Source: DMER64 sp964542305 (GTDB lineage: Bacteria; Bacteroidota; Bacteroidia; Bacteroidales; UBA932). Taken from it: a stretch of 64,000 nt of DNA. Below are positions 43,868 through 52,014 of this stretch, piece by piece. Positions within the stretch are counted from its first letter, which is position 1; each line of letters begins with the position of its first letter. The notes under the pieces were generated by a model that had not been told where the DNA came from, ran no database searches, and saw only the letters and a list, made by a program, of their open reading frames with translations. Position numbers and translations under genes: made by a program. The stretch covers positions 1 through 64,000 of the forward strand of contig CAZITX010000012.1 in assembly GCA_964542305.1 (NCBI GenBank), read 5' to 3'.

Positions 43868-46192
43868 ATGAAAAAAATAGTACTGACTTTATTGCTGCTT
43901 ATTGCCGTGTTTTCTGTGTCCCATGCGCAGCAAAGACAACACAGAGAAAGAGAAAAATCAAAAAGAGGCGCCATCCTTACAGGATACATAACAGATGCGT
44001 CTACCGGTGACAGCCTGGGATACGCTTCCGTAGTGCTGCACGGCACTACGTTAATGGCCGTAGCCAACGATTCCGGCTTCTACAGGCTGCATCACCTTCC
44101 GGAAGGTTCACATACCATAAAGGTTTCATTGGTAGGGTACAGTCCTGCATCCTTTACCGTACAGCTTACAAACGATGAAATGACCATGCAGGATATAAAA
44201 CTGGTTCCAGACGTGGTCGCTTTGGACCAGATTGTAATTTCCGCCAGCCGGACAGAAGTGGTCCGGCGTAACAGTCCGGCCCTGGTCAATGTGATGACTG
44301 CCGGGATCATTGAACAAACCAATGCCGTTTGCCTGGCTGAGGCATTGCCTTTTCAGCCCGGGGTACGGGTAGAAAACGATTGCCAGAATTGCGGTTTTAA
44401 CCAGGTGAGGATAAACGGGCTTGACGGCCATTATTCACAGATCCTGATAGATTCGCGTCCGGTATTTTCTGCACTGGCAGGCGTTTACGGACTGGAACAG
44501 ATCCCTGCTAATATGATAGATCGTGTTGAGGTGGTTCGGGGCGGGGGATCGGCATTGTACGGTTCCTCGGCTATTGGGGGAACCATTAATATCATTACGC
44601 GCGATCCGGTAACCAACGACGCGGAAGTGGCACATACGATCACTTCAATAGGGGCCGGTAAAGCATGGGACAACAACACGACTTTCAATGCTTCCCTGGT
44701 CACGGGGAACGGGAAGACCGGTTTTTTGGCCTACGGACAAAAACATTCCCGTCAGGGGTACGATCACAACGGAGACGGGTTTACCGAATTGCCCGAGATA
44801 CAAAGCAATACCATTGGCTTACGCACCAACTTCAAAACCGGCCTGAATTCAAAAATTACTTTGCAATATCACGGGATAGGAGAATACAGAAGGGGAGGAA
44901 ATATGCTGGAGCGGCCCCCGCATGAAGCCGATATTGCGGAGCAGACCGAACACCAGATTCATGGCGGAGGTGTTTCTTACGATCTCTTCTCGTCTGATTA
45001 CAGCAACCGGCTGAATATGTTTGCTTCCATGCAGTATATTGATCGAAAAAGTTATTACGGGGCCGGACAGGATCCCCGTGCTTACGGGACCACTCAGGAT
45101 ATGACTGTGGTTTCCGGTTTGCAGTATACGCACAAATGGGAACGTTTGTGGTTTATGCCGGCTGAATTTGTTGCCGGGACGGAATACAATTACAACGGGT
45201 TGCACGACCGTTCGCTGGGATACGATACAGACACCCGTCAGATCATTCATGATGTCAGTGTGTACCTTCAGAACGAATGGCGCAATGACAGGTGGGGATT
45301 TCTTGCGGGGGTGAGGGCAGATAAACACAACCTGATAGATCACGTAATCTTTTCCCCACGTGTAAATGTTCGTTTCAATCCCACCCGTAATGTGAATTTC
45401 AGGGCTTCCTATTCCACGGGATTCAGGGCTCCCCAGGCTTTCGACGAGGATTTCCATATTGCAGTGGTAGGTGGAGAAAGGGTTGTTACCATCCTGGCTG
45501 ATGACCTTAAAGAAGAAAAATCGGATAGTTTCAGCTTTTCCGCTGACCTGTACCATTCTTTCGGTAAGGTTCAGACAAATCTGATCGTGGAATTATTCCA
45601 CACCCGGCTTCGGGATGTATTTGCTCTTAGGATGCTTGAACAAAAGGACAAAGACGGGAACAGCGTGCTGGAACGTTACAACGGGTCCGGAGCCGTTGTG
45701 AAGGGGATGAATGTTGAAGGGAAAGCCATTCTTTCCGGAAGTCTCCAGGTACAGGCCGGGTTCACTTACCAGAAAAGCGCTTACATGGAACCGGAACAAT
45801 GGAGTGAAGATCCTTCGGTAGAGGCCGTAACGCGTATGTTCCGCAGTCCGGATCTGTACGGATACATGACTTCCACTTTTACATTGTTAGATAATTTCAA
45901 TATTTCTGTGTCGGGAACTTTTACAGGTCCTATGATAGTACAACATTTTGCCGGGTCCGGTACGGCCGTGGATCAGGCGGTAACCACTCCTTCCTTTTTT
46001 GATATGGATCTGAAACTGGCTTATGATATCAGGATTAACGGAAAAACCGGGGCTCAGATCAAAGCGGGGGTGAAGAATCTCTTTGATTCGTACCAGGATG
46101 ATTTTGACACCGGCCCCGACAGGGACTCGGGCTATATCTACGGACCTATGATGCCCCGGAATTTCTTTGTGGGATTGAAGTTTAGTTTTTAG
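43868..46192 (+). CDS. TonB-dependent outer-membrane receptor
   Basis: The protein has 774 residues. The signal peptide ends VSHAQ. A carboxypeptidase-regulatory-like domain follows (about 38-115, GYITDASTGDSLGYASVVL), then a plug with the TonB-side strand DQIVISASRTEVV and the motif RVEVVRGGGSALYGSSAIGG, and a 22-strand barrel ending RNFFVGLKFSF. The plug holds a paired cysteine motif, ENDCQNCGFNQVRINGL. The overall type is the CirA/BtuB/haem-receptor group rather than SusC, and there is no SusD partner. Together with the His-rich protein and ZIP transporter I infer import of a metal or metal complex. Confidence 0.92.
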   Translation: MKKIVLTLLLLIAVFSVSHAQQRQHREREKSKRGAILTGYITDASTGDSLGYASVVLHGTTLMAVANDSGFYRLHHLPEGSHTIKVSLVGYSPASFTVQLTNDEMTMQDIKLVPDVVALDQIVISASRTEVVRRNSPALVNVMTAGIIEQTNAVCLAEALPFQPGVRVENDCQNCGFNQVRINGLDGHYSQILIDSRPVFSALAGVYGLEQIPANMIDRVEVVRGGGSALYGSSAIGGTINIITRDPVTNDAEVAHTITSIGAGKAWDNNTTFNASLVTGNGKTGFLAYGQKHSRQGYDHNGDGFTELPEIQSNTIGLRTNFKTGLNSKITLQYHGIGEYRRGGNMLERPPHEADIAEQTEHQIHGGGVSYDLFSSDYSNRLNMFASMQYIDRKSYYGAGQDPRAYGTTQDMTVVSGLQYTHKWERLWFMPAEFVAGTEYNYNGLHDRSLGYDTDTRQIIHDVSVYLQNEWRNDRWGFLAGVRADKHNLIDHVIFSPRVNVRFNPTRNVNFRASYSTGFRAPQAFDEDFHIAVVGGERVVTILADDLKEEKSDSFSFSADLYHSFGKVQTNLIVELFHTRLRDVFALRMLEQKDKDGNSVLERYNGSGAVVKGMNVEGKAILSGSLQVQAGFTYQKSAYMEPEQWSEDPSVEAVTRMFRSPDLYGYMTSTFTLLDNFNISVSGTFTGPMIVQHFAGSGTAVDQAVTTPSFFDMDLKLAYDIRINGKTGAQIKAGVKNLFDSYQDDFDTGPDRDSGYIYGPMMPRNFFVGLKFSF

Positions 46193-46333
46193 TGTATTTT
46201 TTCTGCAGGGCTTGATTTAAAAAAAGAGCGTATAGAAGTAAGCATATTATTCGATATGCAGAACAAATTTACTTATTTTTATCTTGTATATCAAACATAA
46301 TCGTATCTTTGTGGTAAAGCAATTAGCCAGTAT

Positions 46334-47596
46334 ATGGAAAAACAGGAAATAAATTTACTGATTAAAGAGTATCAACAGTTTATTGAAAATGTTGAAGTTA
46401 TGCCACGTCCAATAGAATTGGAAGCAAATGCAAACTATATATTTGTGGGATTGCGCCGTGCCGGGAAGTCCTATCTTTTGTATCAGACCATAAAGAGCCT
46501 GTTAAAATCTGGGAGGAGTATTGATGACATTTTGTTTGTAAATTTTGAAGATGAGCGTTTTATAGAAGCTGACACCAAAGATTTAAACCGTATAATGGAA
46601 TGTTATGCAGAAATGTATGATCGGAAACCTATTGTTTTTCTTGATGAAGTGCAGGTTGTTCCAGGTTGGCAAAAATTTGTAAGACGCTTGGCAGACCAGA
46701 AATATCTGATATATGTTTCTGGAAGCAATGCGGAAATGTTAAGTAATGAAATTGCCACTACACTTGGCGGTCGCTTTATCATTCACGAAGTATATCCATA
46801 CTCTTTTGCTGAATTTCTTGCTGCAAGCCAAATAAATTTGAAAAAGAATTGGGAATACTCCAGCCTGAAAAACACGGTTGTACGACAGAGCGATAATTAT
46901 CTGCAATTTGGCGGGCTGCCTGAAATCATTGGCAAAGCAAGTCAACGTCCTTGGATTTCAAGTTTGTATCAAAAGATTTTTTTGGGCGATATTGTAACTC
47001 GTTATGCCATTCGCAATGACAATGCTCTGCGGCTGATTGTAAAAAAACTTGCCGAAAGCGTTATGCACCCCATTTCGTACAACCGTCTTGCTAACATTGT
47101 TTCGTCAGCCGGCAAAAAAGTAAGCGTTTCTACCACTATTGAGTATCTGAAATATCTTTCCGCATCGTGGTTAATTTTTGGCATACCCAACTATGTTTCA
47201 GCTCTTACCGAACACGAATCAATAAAAAAATACTATTTTATTGACAACGGTATATTACAATTATTTCTTACCGATGCCAAAACTCGTTTGCTAGAAAATA
47301 TTGTTGCCATAAACCTTTATAAACGATATGGGGACGAACTGTTTTTTTACAAAAAAAACATTGAAGTCGATTTTTATGTACCGAATGTGTCGCTGGCTAT
47401 ACAGGTTTCATATAACATTGGAAGTGCAGAAACAATAGACCGCGAAGTAAAAGCCCTTAGTAAGCTGCATAGGGCATTCCCTTTGAAGCATTGCTTAATT
47501 GTCACATACAATGAAGAAAAGACTATTCAATCGGATGGACTTGAAATTGAAATAGTTCCTGTTTGGAAATGGCTGCTCTATAGCCTTTATCCATAA
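46334..47596 (+). CDS. DUF4143-type AAA ATPase
   Basis: The protein has 420 residues. Walker A reads GLRRAGKSYLLYQ (about 35-47) and Walker B IVFLDEVQVV, followed by VSGSNAEMLSNEIATTLGGR, all standard for the ATPase of AAA_14/DUF4143 proteins. The C-terminal DUF4143 part (about 200-400) has FFYKKNIEVDFYVP, a restriction-endonuclease-like D-x-n-V motif found in this group. The function is unknown; the family is frequent in mobile and accessory regions. The base composition is clearly more AT-rich than the genes to the left, which suggests transfer. A TATCTTTG box at 46304-46311 is a likely -7 element. Confidence 0.85.
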   Translation: MEKQEINLLIKEYQQFIENVEVMPRPIELEANANYIFVGLRRAGKSYLLYQTIKSLLKSGRSIDDILFVNFEDERFIEADTKDLNRIMECYAEMYDRKPIVFLDEVQVVPGWQKFVRRLADQKYLIYVSGSNAEMLSNEIATTLGGRFIIHEVYPYSFAEFLAASQINLKKNWEYSSLKNTVVRQSDNYLQFGGLPEIIGKASQRPWISSLYQKIFLGDIVTRYAIRNDNALRLIVKKLAESVMHPISYNRLANIVSSAGKKVSVSTTIEYLKYLSASWLIFGIPNYVSALTEHESIKKYYFIDNGILQLFLTDAKTRLLENIVAINLYKRYGDELFFYKKNIEVDFYVPNVSLAIQVSYNIGSAETIDREVKALSKLHRAFPLKHCLIVTYNEEKTIQSDGLEIEIVPVWKWLLYSLYP

Positions 47597-47702
47597 TGTT
47601 GTAAGATCCAGGCTCAAACGGCATCTTTCAGGACTCTGCGTAGTGCCATGCTTTTGCTTTTGCTTCGAAAGCATCTCTGGAAGGAGTGCCGGTTTCAGCC
47701 GA

Positions 47703-47733
47703 CAAAAAAAAGACCTGCAGTTTTATGCAGGCC
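47703..47733 (-). terminator. Terminator of the tRNA-Leu gene
   Basis: Reading the minus strand, a stem formed by 47726-47733 and 47712-47719 (GGCCTGCA with TGCAGGTC, one mismatch) is followed by a run of eight T (complement of 47704-47711). It starts 11 bp after the tRNA 3' end. Confidence 0.75.
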
Positions 47734-47743
47734 TTTTAGTGAG

Positions 47744-47825
47744 TGCGGGTAAAGGGACTCGAACCCCCACGCCTTTCGGCACCAGATCCTAAGTCTGGCG
47801 CGGCTACCAATTACGCCATACCCGC
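47744..47825 (-). tRNA. tRNA-Leu (anticodon TAG)
   Basis: The 82-nt gene folds as a type II tRNA: acceptor GCGGGTA with TACCCGC, discriminator A, anticodon stem CCAGA/TCTGG with loop CTTAGGA (anticodon TAG, reads CUA/CUN leucine codons), a long variable arm TGCCGAAAGGCGT and T-loop GTTCGAGTC. The CCA end is not encoded. It lies 58 bp from the recombinase gene, with its 5' end towards the island. Confidence 0.95.
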
Positions 47826-47883
47826 AAAATTTTTTGGCATTTTTTTTAGCGCGCTGCAAATATAGCAGTTTTTCCCGAAGATA

Positions 47884-48735
47884 TTACAAATCAAAATCAT
47901 CAATAGGATTCCTGATAGTGCTTAATGAATGTGTAGAAACGTGGGTATAAATCTCCGTTGTTTTACTACTCTTATGGCCTAAAAGTTCCTGAATATACCT
48001 GAGATTAACCCCTGATTCAAGCAAGTGGGTAGCGTAACTATGCCTCAGGCAATGTAATGTAAACTTATGGTCTTTATATATCATTCCCAGGTATTTATGA
48101 AATATGTTTTCAAGACTGGTTTCGCTGTATTTTTGACCTTTTACTTGTCCTTCAATTAAGTATATTGTTGGCTTATACATCTTGTAATACTTAATGATAA
48201 TCAACATCATTTTTTCACTCACTGGCAGCACCCTGTCTTTTTGACCTTTACCATTGATAACTGACAGAGTTCTGCGTTTGGAATCCAGATGACTCAACTT
48301 AAGATTTAACAATTCTCCCCTTCGTAATCCACAGGAATAAATTAGAGCGAGAGCTGTCTTGTGTTTCAAATTTGGTATTGATGTCAGCATTTTTTGTATT
48401 ACTTCCTTTGGTATTACCTTAGGCAAAGGTCTGTATTTCCGTGGCCTTTCAATAAGTTCTATATTCAGTTCCCTTTGTTCTATTTTTAAGTAAAACAATT
48501 TGATGGCATTGATAACCTGGTTCTGGTATGATGCAGAATACCCGTATTTTATAATGTGACCATTGTTGAAACAATGAAAATCTGAAATTGTGATTTGCTC
48601 CGGAAGTTTGCTCTCAAAAAATTGAAAGAAAATTTTGATTGCTTTTACATAGGTTACAATGGTTTTTTCACTATATCGCTGATTCCGAAGCCACGTTTCA
48701 AAAAAAGACAACCGATGTTCAATCTCACGCCTCAT
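47884..48735 (-). CDS. Tyrosine recombinase (integron-integrase-like position)
   Basis: The protein has 283 residues: an N-terminal SAM-like core-binding domain (about 5-90) and a catalytic domain. The full active site is visible: R138 in SCGLRRGEL, K163 in NGKGQKDR, H228 and R231 in LHCLRHSYATH, H254 in LLGHKSSKTTE and Y263 in IYTHVS. The C-terminus, IRNPIDDF, resembles the VRSPLD end of IntI enzymes, but the extra helix between the lysine and H-x-x-R motifs that defines IntI is absent. It reads away from the + strand cassettes, as intI does. A TATCTTTG box (complement of 48758-48765) is a likely -7 element about 23 bp from the start codon. Confidence 0.92.
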   Translation of the reverse strand: MRREIEHRLSFFETWLRNQRYSEKTIVTYVKAIKIFFQFFESKLPEQITISDFHCFNNGHIIKYGYSASYQNQVINAIKLFYLKIEQRELNIELIERPRKYRPLPKVIPKEVIQKMLTSIPNLKHKTALALIYSCGLRRGELLNLKLSHLDSKRRTLSVINGKGQKDRVLPVSEKMMLIIIKYYKMYKPTIYLIEGQVKGQKYSETSLENIFHKYLGMIYKDHKFTLHCLRHSYATHLLESGVNLRYIQELLGHKSSKTTEIYTHVSTHSLSTIRNPIDDFDL

Positions 48736-48842
48736 ATCATATACTATCTGTTAATTACAAAGATAAAACTTTTCCACACCTTTTTCAACGCGATAAAAAA
48801 AAGATCAAACAGATTATATTATTAAATTATTCTGACAGAGGC

Positions 48843-48873
48843 TTTGTGGTTATTTATAAAAATAATATCTTTA
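48843..48873 (+). promoter_or_regulatory. Candidate outward promoter for the cassette array (Pc-like)
   Basis: TTTG at 48843-48846, 19-bp spacer, TATCTTTA at 48866-48873. It differs from the Bacteroidetes consensus only in the last base. It points from the recombinase side into the gene blocks. The rest of 48736-49201 is AT-rich and holds no supported gene. Confidence 0.5.
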
Positions 48874-49042
48874 CATACTCCCTGTTTCAGAAACAGTTAC
48901 ATTGTTCTTATGCCCGCACATAAAGTCAGTTTTTTTGACACCTGTAAATTCCGGGATTTATTTTTTTTATTAGCCTTGGATAAGGGTAATAAGAGGAATT
49001 TTTGCGCGAAGATTCAGAAGTATATAATACACATTATTTCTA

Positions 49043-49074
49043 CATCTATACCCCCAAATTTAAGGGTATAGATG
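49043..49074. repeat. Perfect 11-bp inverted repeat next to the first core site
   Basis: CATCTATACCC (49043-49053) and GGGTATAGATG (49064-49074) are exact complements around a 10-nt loop. It lies 24 bp before the GTTACCGCC core. It could be a recombinase-binding element of an attI-like site, an operator, or a terminator; no T run follows. Confidence 0.6.
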
Positions 49075-49098
49075 CATATTTATTGAATCTATAAACAA

Positions 49099-49110
49099 GT
49101 TACCGCCAAG
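49099..49110 (+). other. attI-like single core site
   Basis: GTTACCGCCAAG here is the same as the right end of the site at 50876-50887 (identity covers GTTACCGCCAAGT). No left partner is seen, so it stands alone between the recombinase and the first cassette, as an attI core would. If the crossover is after the G (49099), the first cassette runs from 49100 to 50876. Confidence 0.55.
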
Positions 49111-49201
49111 TTTGAAAGACGGACACAAACAAATTTAACAGGAATGAATTTTAATATTGACAAATCGACTAATTCGAAATTATAAAACAAAAGATAAGAT
49201 T

Positions 49202-49762
49202 ATGAAGCAAACCAACCATCTATTAACTGTTGCATTTCTTTTATTAATATTTTGTGGACTTGCATCCTGTGATTCTGAGGACAGAAACATAAAAAAAGCA
49301 TTAAAAGAAAATGCTTTGGAGAATGGAACAAAATACAAATTAACTGAATATAAAATCGTTGAGACCATTTTAAGGACAAATCTTGAAGATTCTATAAAAA
49401 GTGGAAATGTTTCAATTCAAGTACAAAAAGAAATGATGAAAATGGATAGCGTAATGTTAAACAAGTACATTGGAGAAAGAGAGCAGTGTAAAATGCAAAA
49501 ACAAAATACCGTTTGGCATCTTGCATCCACTTACGACAATTTAATAGAAGATTGGCAGGAAATGATTGATGAACAAGAAGAAAAATTAAAATTAAAACAG
49601 GAAGAAATCGACAGAGTTAAAAATAAAATTGGTATTTGGGAATCGTTGATTGAAAATACTGATTCTCAAATAATTTATTATGTGATTAAACATCAATATG
49701 TTTTAGATGAAAAACATATAGAAGAGAATGTTCTGTTAACTACTGAATTTGAAACCCTATAA
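49202..49762 (+). CDS. Lipoprotein of unknown function, cassette 1
   Basis: The start is at 49202 (MKQTNHLLTVAFLLLIFCG), which gives a signal ending LASC, a lipobox; a frame start at 49157 would precede it by 15 codons without purpose. The mature 160 or so residues are lysine- and glutamate-rich and mostly helical, with a probable coiled coil at about 120-150 (EMIDEQEEKLKLKQEEIDRV). I do not recognise a family. It is 11 bp ahead of a second lipoprotein gene in the same block. Confidence 0.7.
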   Translation: MKQTNHLLTVAFLLLIFCGLASCDSEDRNIKKALKENALENGTKYKLTEYKIVETILRTNLEDSIKSGNVSIQVQKEMMKMDSVMLNKYIGEREQCKMQKQNTVWHLASTYDNLIEDWQEMIDEQEEKLKLKQEEIDRVKNKIGIWESLIENTDSQIIYYVIKHQYVLDEKHIEENVLLTTEFETL

Positions 49763-49773
49763 TTGCTATTAAT

Positions 49774-50733
49774 ATGAAAAATTTATTTTACTTACTAACA
49801 ATTACTTTTTTGCTTGCAAGTTGCAGCAGCCCATTGGACAAACCAATCGTAGAACCTTTAACAGTAAAGGAACTTCGCTCTGTATCTGAGAAAGACACTT
49901 CTTTTATTGAGTTTTATGAAGGAATTCAAAATTTCAGGCAATCCTTTTTTGCTGAGGACATTAATCAAGTTAAATACGGTGATATTTCATACAAACAACT
50001 GCGAAATTATATTGAATATAGAAGTGATACAACATTCACAAAACCCATTATTGAAAAAAGCACAGAAGAATGGAATAATAAGTATGGTGATTACGAACAC
50101 AAACTTGATTCCATAAAAAATTATTGGCAAAATTATTTAGACGAGAATTCTTTGATGAGTTATGTTGATATTGAATTTGACCACATTGATAAAGATTATT
50201 ACTCATACAATAATGATGTTAAAAATGTAAACCTTGCTTTAAAACTGACACCATTAAAGGGCACAATCCAGCAAATTAGTTTCACATATAAAATAAAAAG
50301 CAAATTACGTTCTGATGAATCAGAAAGTATATACTCAAGTATATTTGATGATAATAGAGGTTCTTGTATAACGACTTCTCCATTTTCAAAATCTGTTGTT
50401 CGCTATTGGGAAGTAAATTATACTCTTGAAAAAAAACTAAAATATATGTCAACAGCAGAGTTTAAGCGAGACTATGATATAACATTCGAAGTCAGCAAAA
50501 TAAGAGTAAATAACAACAATTTATCAGAAGATGATTTGTTAGTTCCAAGCGTAGTTGAAGATTACTTAAATTATCCATCGTTATATGAAGACGATGTTAT
50601 TAAATATTTTTTCAATCCTGATTACGTGTCATATTGGGAATATATTGAAAAAGCGATTGACAATGAGTTAAAAATCAAAGATGAAAAATGTTATAATTTC
50701 ATTAAGGCAGTTTCGGACTTTGAGAATGACTAA
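49774..50733 (+). CDS. Second lipoprotein of unknown function, cassette 1
   Basis: The protein has 319 residues with a signal ending FLLASC (lipobox). The rest is rich in aspartate, asparagine, tyrosine and lysine and is predicted to be mixed alpha/beta, without membrane segments or a motif I can name. The stop codon lies 15 bp before the inverted-repeat site at 50749, so both lipoproteins fill a block of about 1.78 kb. Whether the pair acts in defence or is a passenger cannot be read from the sequence. Confidence 0.7.
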   Translation: MKNLFYLLTITFLLASCSSPLDKPIVEPLTVKELRSVSEKDTSFIEFYEGIQNFRQSFFAEDINQVKYGDISYKQLRNYIEYRSDTTFTKPIIEKSTEEWNNKYGDYEHKLDSIKNYWQNYLDENSLMSYVDIEFDHIDKDYYSYNNDVKNVNLALKLTPLKGTIQQISFTYKIKSKLRSDESESIYSSIFDDNRGSCITTSPFSKSVVRYWEVNYTLEKKLKYMSTAEFKRDYDITFEVSKIRVNNNNLSEDDLLVPSVVEDYLNYPSLYEDDVIKYFFNPDYVSYWEYIEKAIDNELKIKDEKCYNFIKAVSDFEND

Positions 50734-50748
50734 AATGATTAAAAACCA

Positions 50749-50884
50749 GGCGGTAACACGCAATAAAAAACATAGGGCAGAAAGTGCTAAATTTGAACGA
50801 TATAACATTTAATAAACGGCTTTGTAACTTGACATGTAGGTGCTTCGAAATGCCCTACGTTTCTTATTGCCAACCGTTACCGCC
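50749..50884. repeat. attC-like site 1 (imperfect 136-bp inverted repeat)
   Basis: The left arm 50749-50779 begins GGCGGTAACACGCAATAAAA and the right arm 50851-50884 ends with its near complement GTTACCGCC. Arms are about 31-34 nt with small bulges, around a 71-nt middle. The middle shares CATTTAATAAAC and GTGCTTCGAA with site 2. The left core complements the attI-like core at 49099 as well as its own right core. Confidence 0.75.
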
Positions 50885-50958
50885 AAGTGTAGAAAACAGA
50901 AACGACAGACATAAATAGAAAAGTAAACCATTGTGAAAGAAATGAAAAACGAATTAGC

Positions 50959-52005
50959 ATGAAAGAAAAATTCATAGAAGGTAAAACATATAAATTACCT
51001 GGTTCATTAACACCATTTCAGGAAGAAATGTATGTCCATTTGATTAATTGGAAATGGGGAAATAATATAAACGAGCCTGGTATTTATCAGAAGAAAGATA
51101 AAAACGGTATTGTGCAGACTTATGAATATGATGCCATTTTACCTAAGTCGGTTCATAAAAATTACCCATTGATATATCCTCCTATTTTAAAGGACTTACA
51201 AGAACATAGAAAAAAATACTATTTCAAGTTCCATCAGCATTTCAATCACATGGCAAGTTCGCAAGCTGCCAATGCTAATTTGTTTTTACCCATACTTATC
51301 CATCCAAAAGCAAACGATATTTTTAGCTTATTAAAATCTGACTTTAAAAGTTTGGCAACTGCTAAATTATACAAAGGATTTCGAATTGAATTTTGGGATG
51401 GAAATTCCAATGAAGAAAGAGGCTTATTAAAAGACCATTCTTCACTATCTGGTACCGATTCGGACATTGCAATTGCGTATTACAACCATAACAATGATTT
51501 ATGCCTTTGGTTGATTGAACACAAACTAACCGAAAAAGAATTTACCGAGTGTGGTGGCTTCAAAAGTAAAGACAGGGATAAAACAAAACACATGTGCAAA
51601 AAAAACTTTTCTGAAATTCTTTCAAACAAAAATTACTGCTTTCATCATAGTTTCAAAGGCAGAGAATATTGGAATTTGACGGATGAAAATAAATCATTCT
51701 TTGTGAATCACTCAAAACACAATTCCTGTCCCTTCAAAGGAGGTATGAACCAACTATGGCGCAATCAGTTATTGGGGTTTGCACTTGAAAAGGAAGGTGT
51801 GTTTAAGGATGTCTATTTTTCCGTTGTAAAACACCCCGAAAACAGAGCATTGGACAAATCAATTGAACAATACAAAGATTTGATAAATCACAATAGCAGG
51901 TTTTCGGTGTTTGATTCAGAGGAAGTAATTGAAAAAGCAGCAAAACTAAATGATTCTGATTTGAACAGCTGGATTAATTGGTACAAGGAGTTGTATAAAA
52001 TTTAA
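50959..52005 (+). CDS. PD-(D/E)xK-type nuclease, PGN_0703-like, upstream of mcrBC
   Basis: The protein has 348 residues, cytoplasmic. The centre shows SGTDSDIAIAY (D167/D169) followed by LWLIEHKLTEKEF (E187-H-K189), a D...E-x-K nuclease core. Cysteines and a GREYWNL / CPFKGGMNQLWRNQLLG region (about 230-275) follow, as I remember for the PGN_0703 restriction-like family. The gene ends 9 bp before mcrB, so the nuclease is part of the same cassette and probably of the same defence unit. The alternative is an independent restriction enzyme. Confidence 0.7.
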   Translation: MKEKFIEGKTYKLPGSLTPFQEEMYVHLINWKWGNNINEPGIYQKKDKNGIVQTYEYDAILPKSVHKNYPLIYPPILKDLQEHRKKYYFKFHQHFNHMASSQAANANLFLPILIHPKANDIFSLLKSDFKSLATAKLYKGFRIEFWDGNSNEERGLLKDHSSLSGTDSDIAIAYYNHNNDLCLWLIEHKLTEKEFTECGGFKSKDRDKTKHMCKKNFSEILSNKNYCFHHSFKGREYWNLTDENKSFFVNHSKHNSCPFKGGMNQLWRNQLLGFALEKEGVFKDVYFSVVKHPENRALDKSIEQYKDLINHNSRFSVFDSEEVIEKAAKLNDSDLNSWINWYKELYKI

Positions 52006-52014
52006 ATTAGAAAT

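Noticed and set aside
47884..48735. Naming the recombinase IntI (classical integron integrase).
   Set aside because: The catalytic residues fit and the C-terminus is similar, but the IntI-specific insertion between the lysine and H-x-x-R motifs is missing; only an integron-like call is justified.
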